Part shown: positions 48,401 through 63,400 of the stretch, in pieces
Position numbering within the stretch: position 1 is the first letter of the stretch
Layout: every line of letters begins with the position of its first letter
NCBI GenBank assembly: GCA_936450465.1
Contig: OW388289.1
Coordinates: forward strand, 80,369,093 to 80,433,092
Length of the DNA: 64,000 nt
Direction of reading: 5' to 3'
Origin: Gibbula magus
Taxonomy: Eukaryota > Mollusca > Gastropoda > Trochida > Trochidae
The notes under the pieces: generated by a model
What the model was told of the DNA's origin: nothing
Databases searched by the model: none
The model's input: the letters and a program-made list of their open reading frames with translations, nothing else
Position numbers and translations under genes: made by a program

Positions 48401-51400
48401 CATTAATGAGCTTACAACTTGCTTTGAATTGTAGAACTTTGAAAATATGGTTTGAACTCAATACATTATACCTTTTTGCTGTAAATTACTAAGCTCAAAT
48501 TGTTACTAACTTTTAATCATGCTGACATCATTAGCCCCGTCCCCGATGGCGAGAGTGACAGATTTCTTGTGTTTCTTGATGAGATCAACAACAAGAGCCT
48601 TCTGTAGCGGAGTGACCCGGCAGCAGATGACTGCTCGACACTGGGAACCCAGATCCAGGAACAACATCTCCAGCTCAGGCTTCAGTGCATACGCCTGCAA
48701 TTCATACAACAAAATCTTGTTGGACCACAACTTAAACAATACTGTCAAGTAATCTTGAAGGGCAGTACAATTCTTCTCTTATTTATAACTTATTTCAAAG
48801 TTCAATTTGTATCAAATGATATATATAAATAAAGATGTAAATTAGACATGAGTTGTGGTGTCACCATGGACAAGTTACTTTATTCAAATTTACCAAGCAG
48901 TAGAAATGGGTACCTGGTGATGGTTGTGTTGGAGGTGATTAGAGGTTTAAAGTCACTTTCAAGATTATTTAACTTTTATTACAGCAGATAGTATTATTGC
49001 AGGGAGAAAGCCAGCAACACCATTGAAGCTATGTACTGCGATTCCAGATAAAATCAGAAGAAGAGCTGTCCACTGTAATAACTCACCAAGCTATGTCCAT
49101 TGATGACCACAGCAAACTCTCCGTATTCATCTGATATGTGCACATTCCCATTTGCTCCATTATAGACTGCGTTCTGGACACCAGCGGTGCCGTTGGCTAT
49201 GATGACTCCATCTGACGGCTTGTGGTTCTTCATCTTGGCAATGTCATCGAGTGCTTTACGTAGTTGGGCCTCCACCTCCTCTGGGGAGTCTGCGTTGATG
49301 ATGAACGGTTCCTCCATCTCTTCCGTCAGCAAACGGCATGAGTACCCGATGTTGATAGCAGTTTCTATATGGAAAGGAGGATTGTTTAATCAAATATGTT
49401 ATCTACATTTATGTATAATATTCTTACATGTGGGATAACACTACTTTCATTAGTACAAATTCTTGTACTTTTTTGGGTGGGATCCCTTGCGGGATTCGAT
49501 CCCATAACCTCAGAGTAAGGCAACTAACACTAGCAGCTAACCACATGATCTGTCGAGGCCTGGTGGTCAAATTTATATTGTTATTTGTTCACTATCTAAA
49601 TGGCATGTATTTCTAATACATTTATGTACCTTCTGTGTCCCTTCTAGAGGACATTTGAAGTTTGCAGGATAAAAAGGTTAGGTGAAATGATTTTGGTTTA
49701 AACATTGCTTTCAAGATATGCATTCTGTAATACATACAGCTATACATGATAACATGACATACCCTGTTTGTCTCCTGTGAGTACCCAGATCTTGATGCCA
49801 GCAAGGGCGAGGTTAGCGATTGCCTCCGGAACCCCGTCCTGTAACTTGTCCTCAATGGCGGACGCTCCAATCAGCGTCAAGTTCTGCTCGATCTCCTCAT
49901 AAAGCTCATCTAGCTTATCATCTCGGTTGTCTAGTGATGTGCTGCAGAGAGAAGTAGGTATTACTTACTGGGTCCTTACTGACAAAGTAAGTACAAGACC
50001 TACTGTCATTGAGCAAAGTCAAGGATCAAGTAACAGCCAATACAGAATATCAAAGAGTCACCATTTACAATAGTTATGTTACAGGGCCCACTTGAACAAA
50101 TCCCTTTTAGGCTAAGGTGATCTTAAGGGAATGTTATCACTATGGGCACCCAGAGTCTGAGGGAGTTTTGTGAAAGTGGGTCTGAGGTCTGTTAGCTTGG
50201 AATAACCCTTTGACCGATGGTCAATACAAGGGACTATTGACAATTGTCTACAAAAGATAAATGACAACTTATTAGTGTACACTTGCCTTGCTTCATGATG
50301 TTTTGTTTTCCACTGTTTGTAGTACGCTTCATCGATCACCTTCGAAGCAACACAAAGTGTTCGCAAACCAATTTGGGCAAACTCCTGTAACAAGGAATCA
50401 AATAGTCCATATCATAAGAACATATGAATTTGATAGTAAGAACAATAAGGAGCAAAATCCTTCATTCATCCGTATTAGTTAACAAATCTGTAATCCCAAG
50501 ATTGCTGACATTTTTTACCAATGACTGATAAAAAAGAAATCAACTGAAAGTCAGATGTTTTGCTTCTTTATTGAACACAAATTTAAAAACTGATTTTTCT
50601 AACAAAATGAGCTCTTTGATTGAATGCAAAAACATGTTGTCAGTCCATGACTAACTGACTGTTTCCCCTCCTGATTGTGTGTAAAAACCAACCTACATTT
50701 CTTAGTAAATGTAAAGCGAGGTGCTAAGATTGATCTTAACATTTATTTTCCTTTGTGCTTCAACTTTGCAGCAAATAAGAGAATATCATATGTCACTGAA
50801 ATTCCTCCTACTCTACTCACATTGAGATGATGTGATACAATTTCCTTCATATTGGAACATGAGGGGTCCAGTCGCTCAAAGATCACAGAGTCAGCCCCCT
50901 TACAGTACAAGCGTATGATTCCGTCCTTCTTCACTATCACCTGCAAAAACAATAGCCTATCTAAAAACATGGTCTCACATCTGTCTCAAGCCATAAGTCT
51001 TTTTTCTGTCTTCTTCTGGCTATAAGATGAATACAACATTGTAAATATATGATTGTTTGGTTATTGGAGAGAAGTTGAAAAAAACACACTGAAGATTATA
51101 TATTGTTATGAAAATCATTTCAAAGTAATTGTTTGAGAGTGAAAGAAGAGTCATAAAATCACTCATTCCCATCAGATAAGCAATATATTTTCAGGTTTTC
51201 AAAAGACACTTGTCAAATAATAGAACTTGATGATAGGATCATTTGAAAAAAAGATGGTCTTGAAATATTCATGATTCCTATCTTACAGTATGTTCATGAT
51301 CTGACGAGACATACCGACATCCTCTTTCGCACATTGTTGAAGTCGAGGATACAGAGCAGGTCATACACTTCCTCCTTCCCGTGCACTTCAGCTGTGATCG

Positions 51401-54400
51401 TGTTGGGTGTCCGCGACTGCGAAAAATAGCGACAGTGAGAACATTACATCCTCATGAAATCAAAGATATATTTTCTAGGTAAAGTTTAATGTCGTTAAAG
51501 TTGTACTTCTGTGTGTTCTTTTAATATTTAACATATGTTAAGGACACATGCAAGTCAGGAATGGTGCTTTTCAAACCAGCCATAAGACAAAACAAGATTT
51601 GCTCATGTATAGAATCTTGTACGTAACTCAAATCTGCATTCATTCAGTGTCCCAGAATTATGAGCGTTTTTATGATACATGTAAGCTATGACAAAGAACC
51701 AAATGCTTGCTGGTATACTCTTTTAGATAATAAGATCATATTCCGTTTTGCAGTCCTGTGGCCAAGACTAATATCTATGGAGACATATAAATGTCCTTGT
51801 GGAAAGCTTATTGAAATGTACACAAATAATATATGTATGGATTTTCTTTTCCTTGTACCTTGAAGACATATCCGAATGTACTGGCCGCGGACACGAGCGC
51901 TCCTTCATCTGGGGACTGGGCCTGGTACTCCAACTGGCCTGCAATACATGGCAAACATTTGCTGACTAAATGTTCCCCCCGTTTAGTTGCAATTAAACCC
52001 TTAATACCAGGGTAATAATGTGAATTTATAGCGCCACTGAGCATCTTGACGGTGGATACTAGGCGCTCTATAAATGAATTATTATTAATTATTATTAAAC
52101 ATCTCACCATGATTTACCAATTCAAAGATATAAATTGCTAAAATGAGTTAATGCTTAACATTACTTTAGCAATGTTGCAGCCAATAGCAGTGAGGATACA
52201 CATAGACAAAAGAAAATATTTAATAAACATTTTGGCACTACAAATTCAAAGCTTTGACAAATATTCTTGCTTTCAAATTTCTGCTTAAAGATGGAGCACC
52301 TGATCCCAATCCATGTCATCATGAATAAAATATGTTCAATAATCTCTTCACTTAAAGTCTGAATTATTAACAAATCAACTCAATGTCTTCACTTAGAGTC
52401 TCCCACAAACACAGACTGATTTCCACCTACCATTGGACTTGGTTTCAGGCATGACTGTGTGACAGAGGGACAGGAGACGGAAGAACTCGTCCACATCGCG
52501 GTTCCCGATTCTCGCTTGCTCCAACAGACGAGGGTCGTAAAACGCAAAGTTCTTCTCAGCATACTTGTTGTCACTGAAGTCAACTCTCGGAGTTAGCTGG
52601 AAAAAGATTACAATCATCAAAGATCATATGGATTCAAATAAAAAAAAAACACCGTTGAATTAATGGATGAAATAGAAATAGAATATTGATATTTCCTGAG
52701 CATGAGCGTGGCATATACGGATATTTAGGCACGAGTGATGTTGACATGGAATGACCATGATTCATGAAATGAAATAGAAACAAATATTTAAAGAACTACT
52801 TTCAAGTAAAGGCTTGCTCCCCGCTGTCGTCACATTTAGAATGCAACGTCCGAGACGAAACCAGCATCAAAACTTTGTTTATGACATCACCATGAAAAAG
52901 TGATATTTTGTAAAATATCCAATCAACGATGATGACTAACCTCTGTGATTTCCTGTGGGTTCCCATAGTCGTCCACGAGATCTCCGTACGACTTGCCCCC
53001 TATAGAAGCCTTGTTAAATGTCATGATGTTCTGTAATGTAATAATTTGAGAATGTCATGGTTTTTCATTGCTAATAATTTCACAAAGTTGCGTAATAAAT
53101 AATGTCTTTCAAGAAACATGAAATGATAGACCATGACTTGGATATAAACACTGTACAATCTTTTTAGACATTTTTGCGTTGAAATGTAATACCAACACCA
53201 ATTCTCATGATCATTATGACATATGACATTTATAAAGTCACTGTCATGGTATTCAAAAGAAAATTGTTCACAAATTATCATCAATACAATGGTGTGTACC
53301 CACCTGTGTGAGAGTGCCGGTTTTGTCCGAGAAGATGTACTCGATCTGTCCTAGCTCCTCATTGAGTGTGGTGGTCCGAGCTTTGGCCGGCATATCCTTC
53401 TTCTCATAGTACATGTTCACATCCCAGTTGATCCACAGACTGTTCACCAGACGGATTATCTCCACGCTGCAACATTATAATAGTTCCTTAGTAAAGGGAG
53501 GTGAATTTGAATTTTATATCTTGATAGCTAGAATCATTGCAAGGAGAAAGCCTGCAACTTAGTTGTGATTATGCACTGCAGTGAAACCTTAGAGAGCTTT
53601 GACTGTAAATCGTAAATCATGGATGGTTCTGTCCTGTATGTTGATGTAGCATTGCATCCAACGATAAATGCATATTCTATACAGGTCTACCGTTGTAGAC
53701 ACGGCCTTGCTGGCATTTGAATCGAAGAAAGTCAACTATCGCAAAACCAAACCCAACCCCTCTAACTAACCAGATAACTGTAATTTAATTTTATTTATTA
53801 TGTAGTAAATACACTAATTTCTTGTTTATACTATTGAATTTCAAATTGGTCAACATGTCACACTCATTTCTAAAATAGATATCATTTGTGCAAGATTCAG
53901 AGAATACTAAAAGTTGTCCTGTTAAATACCATATTTATGAAACAATTAAGTGGTTTACTATTTAACAAACAAAAGCAATTTAGACACAAACACCATTTAC
54001 AAGTTTCATAAATATGACAGCAAATGAGACCAATATTTTATTTTTACTAGCTCATTCAAATCATGCTAAATTGCACGAAAATTGCTGATCTGACGCTCAC
54101 TTGTTAGTAGGTCATACACCTGCATCTGTGGCGCTGACATTGTGATTTTAACCATTATGAAGTCACACATGCATTGTTATTACATAATGTGTAATAAAAC
54201 AGTAATAAGTAATAAGAAGCAATACTGAACTACAACTGTCCTTATCCTACCTCATGTAAGAATGTCGATCTATGATTGGTCCACGTGACCCTGAACAAAT
54301 AACCATATTCACCCTCACAGAGGTGGATAAATGTCACCGAGGGTGATAAATGCCTTATACCCCGCTACCGATATAAAGCGTGCGTCCACGTCAGTAAGTC

Positions 54401-57400
54401 CATGTCACGTGATACCAGTTTGTTTTGACTCTGACCCAGATTTGTTGCTTCTTTGAGTAAACGATGTTCGAGCAATTATGTTTGTTTTTAATGATATTTT
54501 GAGACATTCGGTAGGATAAATACGTTATAACATTCAGTGGAGGTTTACATCGTGAATTATAAGACCCTTATTATTTTTTATTCTACTCGCCTCCGGCTCG
54601 TAGAATAAAAAATAATGCGGGTCTTATAATTCACGATGTAAACCTCCACTGAATGTTATAACTTATAATATACCATAACCATCAGGCATATGGCTCGGTA
54701 CACTACATAACGATGTCATTGCATACAGCAAGTCTGACTGAATGTTATTCTGTGTAGTATCTACAAGAGGAATGGATCTTCCCACCTGACGTAGAGAGAG
54801 ATAGGCACCACAGTGTTGAGGATGATGAGATAGGAGAAGAAGACGAGGATGGCGATGGTTGCGGAACCACGTTCCTGTTCATCGTTAACGAATGACTCCC
54901 ACGGCAGGTAGGTCTGGAAGTCGTAGCCGAACACTCCCTCCCATACCCCGCACGCTATTGTTGTGATCAGGCACATCGTTAACAAGAAACAGATAATCTG
55001 AAAGAGAAACCAGTTTGGAAATTTATTTCATTGAATTTTGCTTAATTCAGGGAAATATTTTCCACACTTCATTTAGTTCATGCTCTTTCATCACTTCACA
55101 ACAAGGCATCAAGGTATTATGTTATTTTGCTATTACCAATAATAAAGTGAATTTTCCAAGGTAGGCTTAACAACTATCATGAAATACCATTGACAATCAA
55201 GAGTCATCTAGTTGTCAAATTAAAGCGCACAAAGAATTTCTCCAGTAAAAGTGTTAAACCAAGTCCAAATACTTTCTACACACCCCTATGATGAGGACGT
55301 TGAGAAGCCGATCAATGTGTGTTCGTTTGAAGATGGCCTTGCCACTGTTCATCATCAGTTTGGTGTCGCGGCCAGCAAAGATGACAAGTCCGTAGCACCA
55401 CTGAGTATTGCGAAGCACGCACCCCCTCAAGAGGACCTTGTCATTATCCAGGGAATAGGTATCACCCTTCCATGTCATCTTGCCCTCAAACTTGCTCAAC
55501 CGGATGTTAGGGGCTTCGCATAATATCTCAGCTGGAAGAGATGAAAGTATTGCAGGTTACATTTTCTTCTTCATTTTATGTTTTATTTCTAACTTACATA
55601 CCACTGAAGCTGCTAATAATACTGTAATCTGCTTCATTGGTGGATAAAGGGAGAGTTTGAAGGGTGATTTTCTGGGCCATTCCGAGAGATTTATGAGTAT
55701 GTGACTTTATTCAAAATATGCCTCTGTTCACCGAGCGGTACAATTGTGTATCTGGAAGAGGTTGTGGTGAACCTTCTAGTGACATGAATGTCAGCTTTGG
55801 TTAGACCATCGCCGCTAATGGCTGCAATATAAACAATAACTCACTCAATTCGGTTAGACCCTTAAAACCCTTCATTATTGTTAATTTTCAAAGATTTATT
55901 AGCACATGTGTTAATGAGTTGTAATTCCTGTAAATGGGTTACTCAAAGTTGTTTGGAACTGATTGATTGAGAAGCTGAAGTGTTAACACTAACAGCACTT
56001 GCTGTATATATTCAATCTCAACCTGCATGTACAAAGCTGATTTCACACCTATCATATCACAGATTGTAGCTTCACTGAATAATCATGTATGTTTTTTTAC
56101 CAAAATTGCCAAACAAATAAAGATATAATTTCAGAATATATTACCATTTTTTCGCGGGTATAAGACCAAGGGGCCTCGGCAAATATTATATCTTGAAAAT
56201 ATGAGGGTGCATGGGCTTTTTGTCAGGAGAGACCCCAACTGAGATGAAAATTCAGACCAAATCGACTCAATCCAAGATGAAGACTCGTAACTATAATAGG
56301 CTACATCATGTTGTTTAGGATATTGTTTTGATGTATTACATGATATTTATTTATGTTTATATATGGTAATTTAATTTATATAATGCACTAATACATCGTC
56401 TTTGTTTTTCAGGAGACTAGCTACAATCGGCGAAGCCTCGAGTTATTGTTTCTGTGAAATTTGTATGGCCTTTGAGTTTAAAATTGTGTGCCATGAATAA
56501 AAACAATACCAGTATACAAATTAACTAGGAAAGAATGATAACAACATTCAAAGTTCAATACTTTAAAAAATAGAGCCATGGGCTCTGTAGTTCATCAGAG
56601 TTTATTTTGTTTGATGATGAAGACAGAAATATGTTGTCTCAATATAATGTACAATCCCTAACCCTGACAAATCTTATTCTTGAAATTGAGAGAGAGCACT
56701 GAGCAAGGTCAACACATAGGAGATTATGCAATATTCTGACCCCTTGGCTCTGGTTACAAGCCAGCTGTGTTTTTTGTGTTTTACCGCCAAATTATGTAAT
56801 AGACTCTTGCTTGCACTAAACACTGGCAGCACTGATCTAACTGTATAAGGCTTAAAGAGAACAGGCAATGTGATGAATCTCATGGTACATAGTACAATTT
56901 AGAATCACCTTGGCTAAACAATCTCTGTTCTAAGCCTTGTCATCCAAACATCTAAACATTCTGAACAAAATATTCCTTCTAGTTTGTTCTTGATGAAAAC
57001 AGGATTTTAGGTAATGGCCTGTGAGGCCCTTATTTGGGGCCACAGCTTCACCAAATCTACAATTTAGAATCTCCATTGGCTAAAGACTCTTTACACAACA
57101 TGACAACCTTCTAGGTCTTATCCTGGAGAAGAAGATGAAAATAATCTTATCTTATCATTTCATCACCAGTCATATGCAGTTCACATATTTCATGTAAAAT
57201 AAAAGAATTCTTAACTCCTCTTCAATTTAGTCCTTTATGACTTGTCACAATTTTCAGTTCATAGGCTATTCAATAGTTCTCATTTCACATTGATTACATC
57301 AATTTGACAAACATGTCCACAATGTAGATTGTTATCTCAAGTCGACATACATTTCAAATAAAGTGAATGAAGTGCACATAAAATATCAGTTCAAAATTCA

Positions 57401-60400
57401 TTTTCAAAGGTTTTTAAGGCTGTGGCCCATATTGGGAGTCACAGGGTCACCAAATTTACAAGTTAGAATCCCCATTAGCTAAAGATTTTGCATACAATAT
57501 TACAGCCTTTTAGGTCTTTTTCATCTGGAGAAAAAGATGAAACAGGATTTTAGGTTATGACCCCTGTGGCCCTTATTTGGGGTCACCGGGTCACCAAATC
57601 TACATTTAGAATCTCCATTGGCTAAAGACTCTTTACACAACAGGACAGACTTCTAGGTCTTTTCATTCTGGAGAAGAAGATGAAAATAATCTTATCTTAT
57701 CATTTCATCACCAGTCATATGCAGTTCACATATTTCATGTAAAATAAAAGAATTCTTAACTCCTCTTCAATTTAGTCCTTTATGCCTTGTCACAATTTTC
57801 AGTTCATAGGCTATTCAATAGTTCTCATTTCACATTGATTAAATCAATTTGACAAACATGTCCACAATGTAGATTGTTATCTCAAGTCGACATATATTTC
57901 AAATCATTGTGATTGAAGTGTCATAAATTATCAGTTCAAAATTCATTTTCAAAGGGTTTTTTAGGCTGTGGCCCATATTTGGGGTCACAGGGTCACCAAA
58001 TTTACAAGTTTGAATCCCCATTGGCTAAAGAGTTTGCATACAATATTACAGCCTTCTAGATCTTTTTGTTCCGGAGAAAAAGATGAAAACAGGATTTTAG
58101 GTAATGGCCTGTGAGGCCCTTATTTGGGGCCACAGCTTCACCAAATCTACAATTTAGAATCTTTATTGGCTAAAGACTCATTACACAACATGACAACCTT
58201 CTAGGTCTTTTCGTTCTGGAGAAGAAGATGAAAATAATCTTATCTTATCATTTCATCACCAGTCATATGCAGTTCACATATCTCATGTAAAATAAAAGAA
58301 TTCTTAACTCCTCTTCAATTTAGTCCTTTATGACTTGTCACAATTTTCAGTTCATAGGCTATTCAATAGTTCTCATTTCACATTGATTACATCAATTTGA
58401 CAAACATATCCACAATGTAGATTGTTATCTCAAGTCGACATACATTTCAAATAAAGTGAATGAAGTGTCATAAAATATCAGTTCAAAATTCATTTTCAAA
58501 GGGTTTTTTTTAGGCTGTGGCCCATATTTGGGGTCACAGGGTCACCAAATTTACAAGTTTGAATCCCCATTGGCTAAAGAGTTTGCATACAATATTACAG
58601 CCTTCTAGATCTTTTTGTTCCGGAGAAAAAGATGAAAACAGGATTTTAGGTAATGGCCTGTGAGGCCCTTATTTGGGGCCACAGCTTCACCAAATCTACA
58701 ATTTAGAATCTCCATTGGCTAAAGACTCATTACACAACATGACAACCTTCTAGGTCTTTTCGTTCTGGAGAAGAAGATGAAAATAATCTTATCTTATCAT
58801 TTCATCACCAGTCATATGCAGTTCACATATCTCATGTAAAATAAAAGAATTCGAAACTCCTCTTCAATTTAGTCCTTTATGACTTGTCACAATTTTCAGT
58901 TCATAGGCTATTCAATAGTTCTCATTTCACATTGATTACATCAATTTGACAAACATGTCCACAATGTAGATTGTTATCTCAAGTCGACATACATTTCAAA
59001 TAAAGTGAATGAAGTGCACATAAAATATCAGTTCAAAATTCATTTTCAAAGGTTTTTTAGGCTGTGGCCCATATTTGGGGTCACAGGGTCACCAAATTTA
59101 CAAGTTAGAATCCCCATTGGCTAAAGAGTTTGCATACAATATAACAGCCTTCTAGATCTTTTTGTTCCGGAGAAAAAGATGAAAACAGGATTTTAGGTAA
59201 TGGCCTGTGAGGCCCTTATTTGGGGTCACAGGGTCACCAAATCTACAATTTAGAATCCCAATTGGCCAAGGAGTCTGTACATATAATTTCAGCTCTCTGG
59301 AGTCATTGGTTCTGGAGAAGAAGATGAAAATAGCTTTTAAGGTTATGACCCCTGGGGCCCTTATTTGGGGTCACAGGGTCACCAAATCTACAATTTAGAA
59401 TCCCCATTGGCCAAGGAGTCTGTACATAAAATTTCAGCTCTCTAGAGTCATTGGTTCTGGAGAAGAAGTCGAAAAAGTGAAAAGTTTACGGACGGACGGA
59501 TGGACGGACGCCATCCCATGCCATAAGCCCATCAGGCCTTTCAGGCCTGATGAGCTAAAAAGCGACAAGGTTTATGGAACTGAAACTGGAACTACTTCAT
59601 TTTTGCAAAACATACATGACGTTTCTTATACAATACATGTATGTACTTGCTCCTTCACCAAGTGGATTGTAGAGAAAGCAAAATTGGGTAATATATATAT
59701 ATATATATATATTCAAATGGTAGTTGAAAGAATAACTAACGCCGATTTCCTCCTACATGTTTCAACTTTATCCTGAAGGAGGTTTACATTACGGTGTATA
59801 TATATATATCTATACATTAATGCACATCTAAGATGTTAATAACTGAGTTTCCCAACAAGCAAATATTCTGATGTTCACAAGTTATTATCAAGAAACACTA
59901 TGTGTTTATTATATCTCCTCTCCGCTATTTATATTACTTAGTTATTACTTGGCTCATATAAAACAATTAATGGTATATTATATATAGTAACATGGCAACA
60001 AATTTCCATAATCAACACCTATAAGCAGGTTTCTGTGTCACTGAAAACATAATAGTCAATAACTTCATCAACCTATGTAATTTTTGCACATAGCCTAGTT
60101 GCTGTCACCCTTTAGTTCAGAGTGTTAGCTTCTTTCAATATTTTGGTCACCATGGTTCATAATGTCTAGAAGGTAAAAGATTGGAAGCATGTTCACAGTA
60201 ATAGGACAGAAATTTGATTTTCATCATCATACTCGCATAAACATTATTCCTGGAGACTCAACAATGGAGGCAAGATTCACTTTAAGAGAAAAGGTTAAAG
60301 TAATGTATGGCTCAATCATGGTTTGCTAAAGCTCAACCTATTAGCTATCCCAAAGCTAAGAGAGGTGTGACTTAGGAGACCTAAGGTCACTTACCATCAA

Positions 60401-63400
60401 AGTTAGACATCTTCTGGTGATCGTCATGCATGGCGGCGGTTTCTGGCAGGGCTTGTTTCACCTTCAGATTGGTCTCTCTGCAATGGTTCCAATATCAGAA
60501 ATAAGCTTGGAATGAATCGGACAGTAAGTGCAATTTTCATCAAAACAAATGGCCACATTTTATATCAGTAATTCCTGAAGCAAAAGCTGTTTGTAGAGAT
60601 ATTTGAGTGAACTGTCATAAAACATGCAGATTGTACTCTGAAGGGCATCATTGATTAAAAAACAACATATACATCATTAACAAAATACTCCTCATTCTAA
60701 GAACACAGTTTTGATTCTTAGGTAATGTATCAAATAAGATGAAATGTTGAACCTTCCTGACTTTAAAAAGACAGAACAGTTATATTAATATTTTCAATCT
60801 GCTTGACAGAATAAGAGCTTAAACATTGTCATAGTCAAACTTTCAAGCGAGTCATTCTACAAGAAATGGCACACCCGACCGTTCACAAATTAAATCATTA
60901 ACTAGAGATGAACGAGTGGTTAGATACAGAAATGGCAGAAAGGTTACCCATCCAACTCTGCAGTCTCAATGTAGCACAAACTGTTGGGTTCACTGGTGGA
61001 CAGGAGGAACAGGTCAGCCTGCAACATGCAACAGGGGATTAAAGGGAGGGTTCTATCGGAGGATCCGCCATTTTTTTTGGTACATTACACACAAGAAGAA
61101 TCTGTGTATGTTTACTAATTATGTAATAATAAAACATATATATTGATAGATAATCCACAAATTATTACGGCATTAAAATGATCAACAATGTCTTGTCCAT
61201 TTAAACCTATTGTTTAATATGCTATTTTAGCTGCTTCAGATCTGACAAATTGCAAAGACAAAAACAACTTCATTAAAAAAAAAAAAAGAGCAATGAAGCT
61301 ACTTATAGGTTCTTTAACTAAAGACTATGCTTCAGCATGACATGGCATTGCAGATGAAATATATTCTTACAATTCATGAAAGATGGTGACCTCTCTTTAA
61401 GAAAGGCTTTAGCCGGGTAAAACTATCCGTTTTTGTTAATCCACCAGGTACAATATAAGGATGAGATGAGTCATTTCTAGATTCAAGGTGTGGTGATGTG
61501 ATTGGGACTTAGCATTGCTTTAAAGAGTATTTCACTTATCACAGCAGCGATTATAACTGCAGGGAGAAAGCCTGCAACACAAATGTGGCTATGCATTTGG
61601 GTGAAACCTACAAGCTACTCGCAAACTATGGATGGTACTCCACTGAAATTCAGTGCAGCATTGCACCCAAACCCTTCTGTGTGAAGAAGTTGTGCAGCAA
61701 AGTTGCCAAGCCCCTGCCTGAATTCGAACCCCAGACCTCTTAATCAAAAGCCAAACTAACTAACCACTGTGCTATCCCCGCCCCCTAGATCAGAGCAGAT
61801 AGCATCACAGGGAGGGGGAGCATGCAATACCATTACTGCTATGTGTTATAGTGAATACTGCAAGTGTTGGCTGGAACTAGAGTTCGATGGCTGACACTAC
61901 CATGAAGTACAATGATTCATTCCACCTGAGCCTAATTGCAAAAGTTCTCTGCACGAAAAAAAAAAGGAGCCTTTGGTGTCGGTAAAGAGGAGACAGAAGG
62001 TACAGACATGAGTTTATCAAAAGGGTGACCTTAAAGGGAAAAAAAACATGCACAGAGAAGAGAACCAATTGTTCAAAGAGGTCGGGATAGGTCTAAGATG
62101 GAGCTCAAGGGAATCTTTATGATGCTGTTGATTGATTAGATAAATGAATTTGACAACAAAGGAACTTGTTTTTGCTAATCCATTAACATTTCATTTTAAA
62201 TTCAGAAGTGTAGATGCAAAAATATTACTCAAAAACAACATTTTATTATGAAATTATCATTTGACCTGTTTTGTACATATTTAGCCTTGAAACTATAATT
62301 GGATAAAGAAAGCAGTATCCTTGGGCTAATTAAATAGCTTGTCACATTTCCTGTTTGGGCGTCTTCACAAAGTTACTCATTTCACATTTTTAAGCAAGTT
62401 TCCAAAAATAACCCTACTTAGAAAGTATTGCTAGGCTCAGCAATAAATACTTGACAGCATGTCACACGAACTGATTCCTTCCTGCAAACAACGCTTCCTT
62501 CCTGAGGAAAGTTACTTGAGAAAAATAATGTAATTTGATTCCATTGACTGTCGCATTAATGTCACATTAGAGGTACTTGTTCAAAAATCACTGTTGCTGG
62601 CATTTGACTGTGATCAAATATTCATGAGTGATTGTGTCTGTTCCCTCGTATAACTGCCAATCCAATAACCCGGGCGATCAGTGTAAGCTCAGATATCTGA
62701 GTATATATTAACAGTTAGTTTCCTGCATGAATAAAAATAGATGGATAGAGCGGAAGAAAAGAAATACAGAGGTGCAGAAACTGTGAAAATTTAGACAGAT
62801 ATAAAAACCAAGACTATGTTCATGATATGACAGACATGAGAGATACAGAGAATGACAGATTGACAGAGAGAAATGTGACAGCCACAAATAGTGAGTGAGG
62901 GAGAAATGTGAGGTAAACAAAGAGCGATATAGAGAGAAATGTGAGACACAATGATTGAGGGAGAAATGTAAGAGAAACAGAGTGATTGAGGGAGAAATGT
63001 GAGATAAACAAAGAGCGATATAGAGAGAAATGTGAGACACAATGATTGAGGGAGAAATGTAAGAGAAACAGAGTGATTGAGGGAGAAATGTGACTGACAG
63101 AAAGTGAGACTAGTGAGAGTGAGAGAACACATACAGCAATGACTGACAGAGAGTGAGAGACAAAAAGTCGCAGGAGAGAAAGAGAGAAACACACAGACTG
63201 AAAAATAGGAAGAGGCAGTGAGACAAACAGAAAGACAGATGCAGAGACAAATTGATAGACAGACTAAAGGATACAGAGGAACAGAGATTACAGGACAGAA
63301 AGAAAGACAGATTGATAAAGCAACAAATTTAATGCAGAGAAATGAATGTAAATACAAAGCCACAATCAAAGGAAAACATACAAATCAACCTTAATTTTAT

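Noticed and set aside
49485..49570. Functional tRNA gene
   Set aside because: A and B boxes are present but I could not fold a full cloverleaf with a paired acceptor stem; it fits a SINE head better.
62791..63369. 192-codon minus-strand open frame rich in Leu, Ser and Phe
   Set aside because: It lies on the pyrimidine strand of a purine-rich tandem repeat, overlaps two further open frames, and its 'protein' just repeats the DNA unit.
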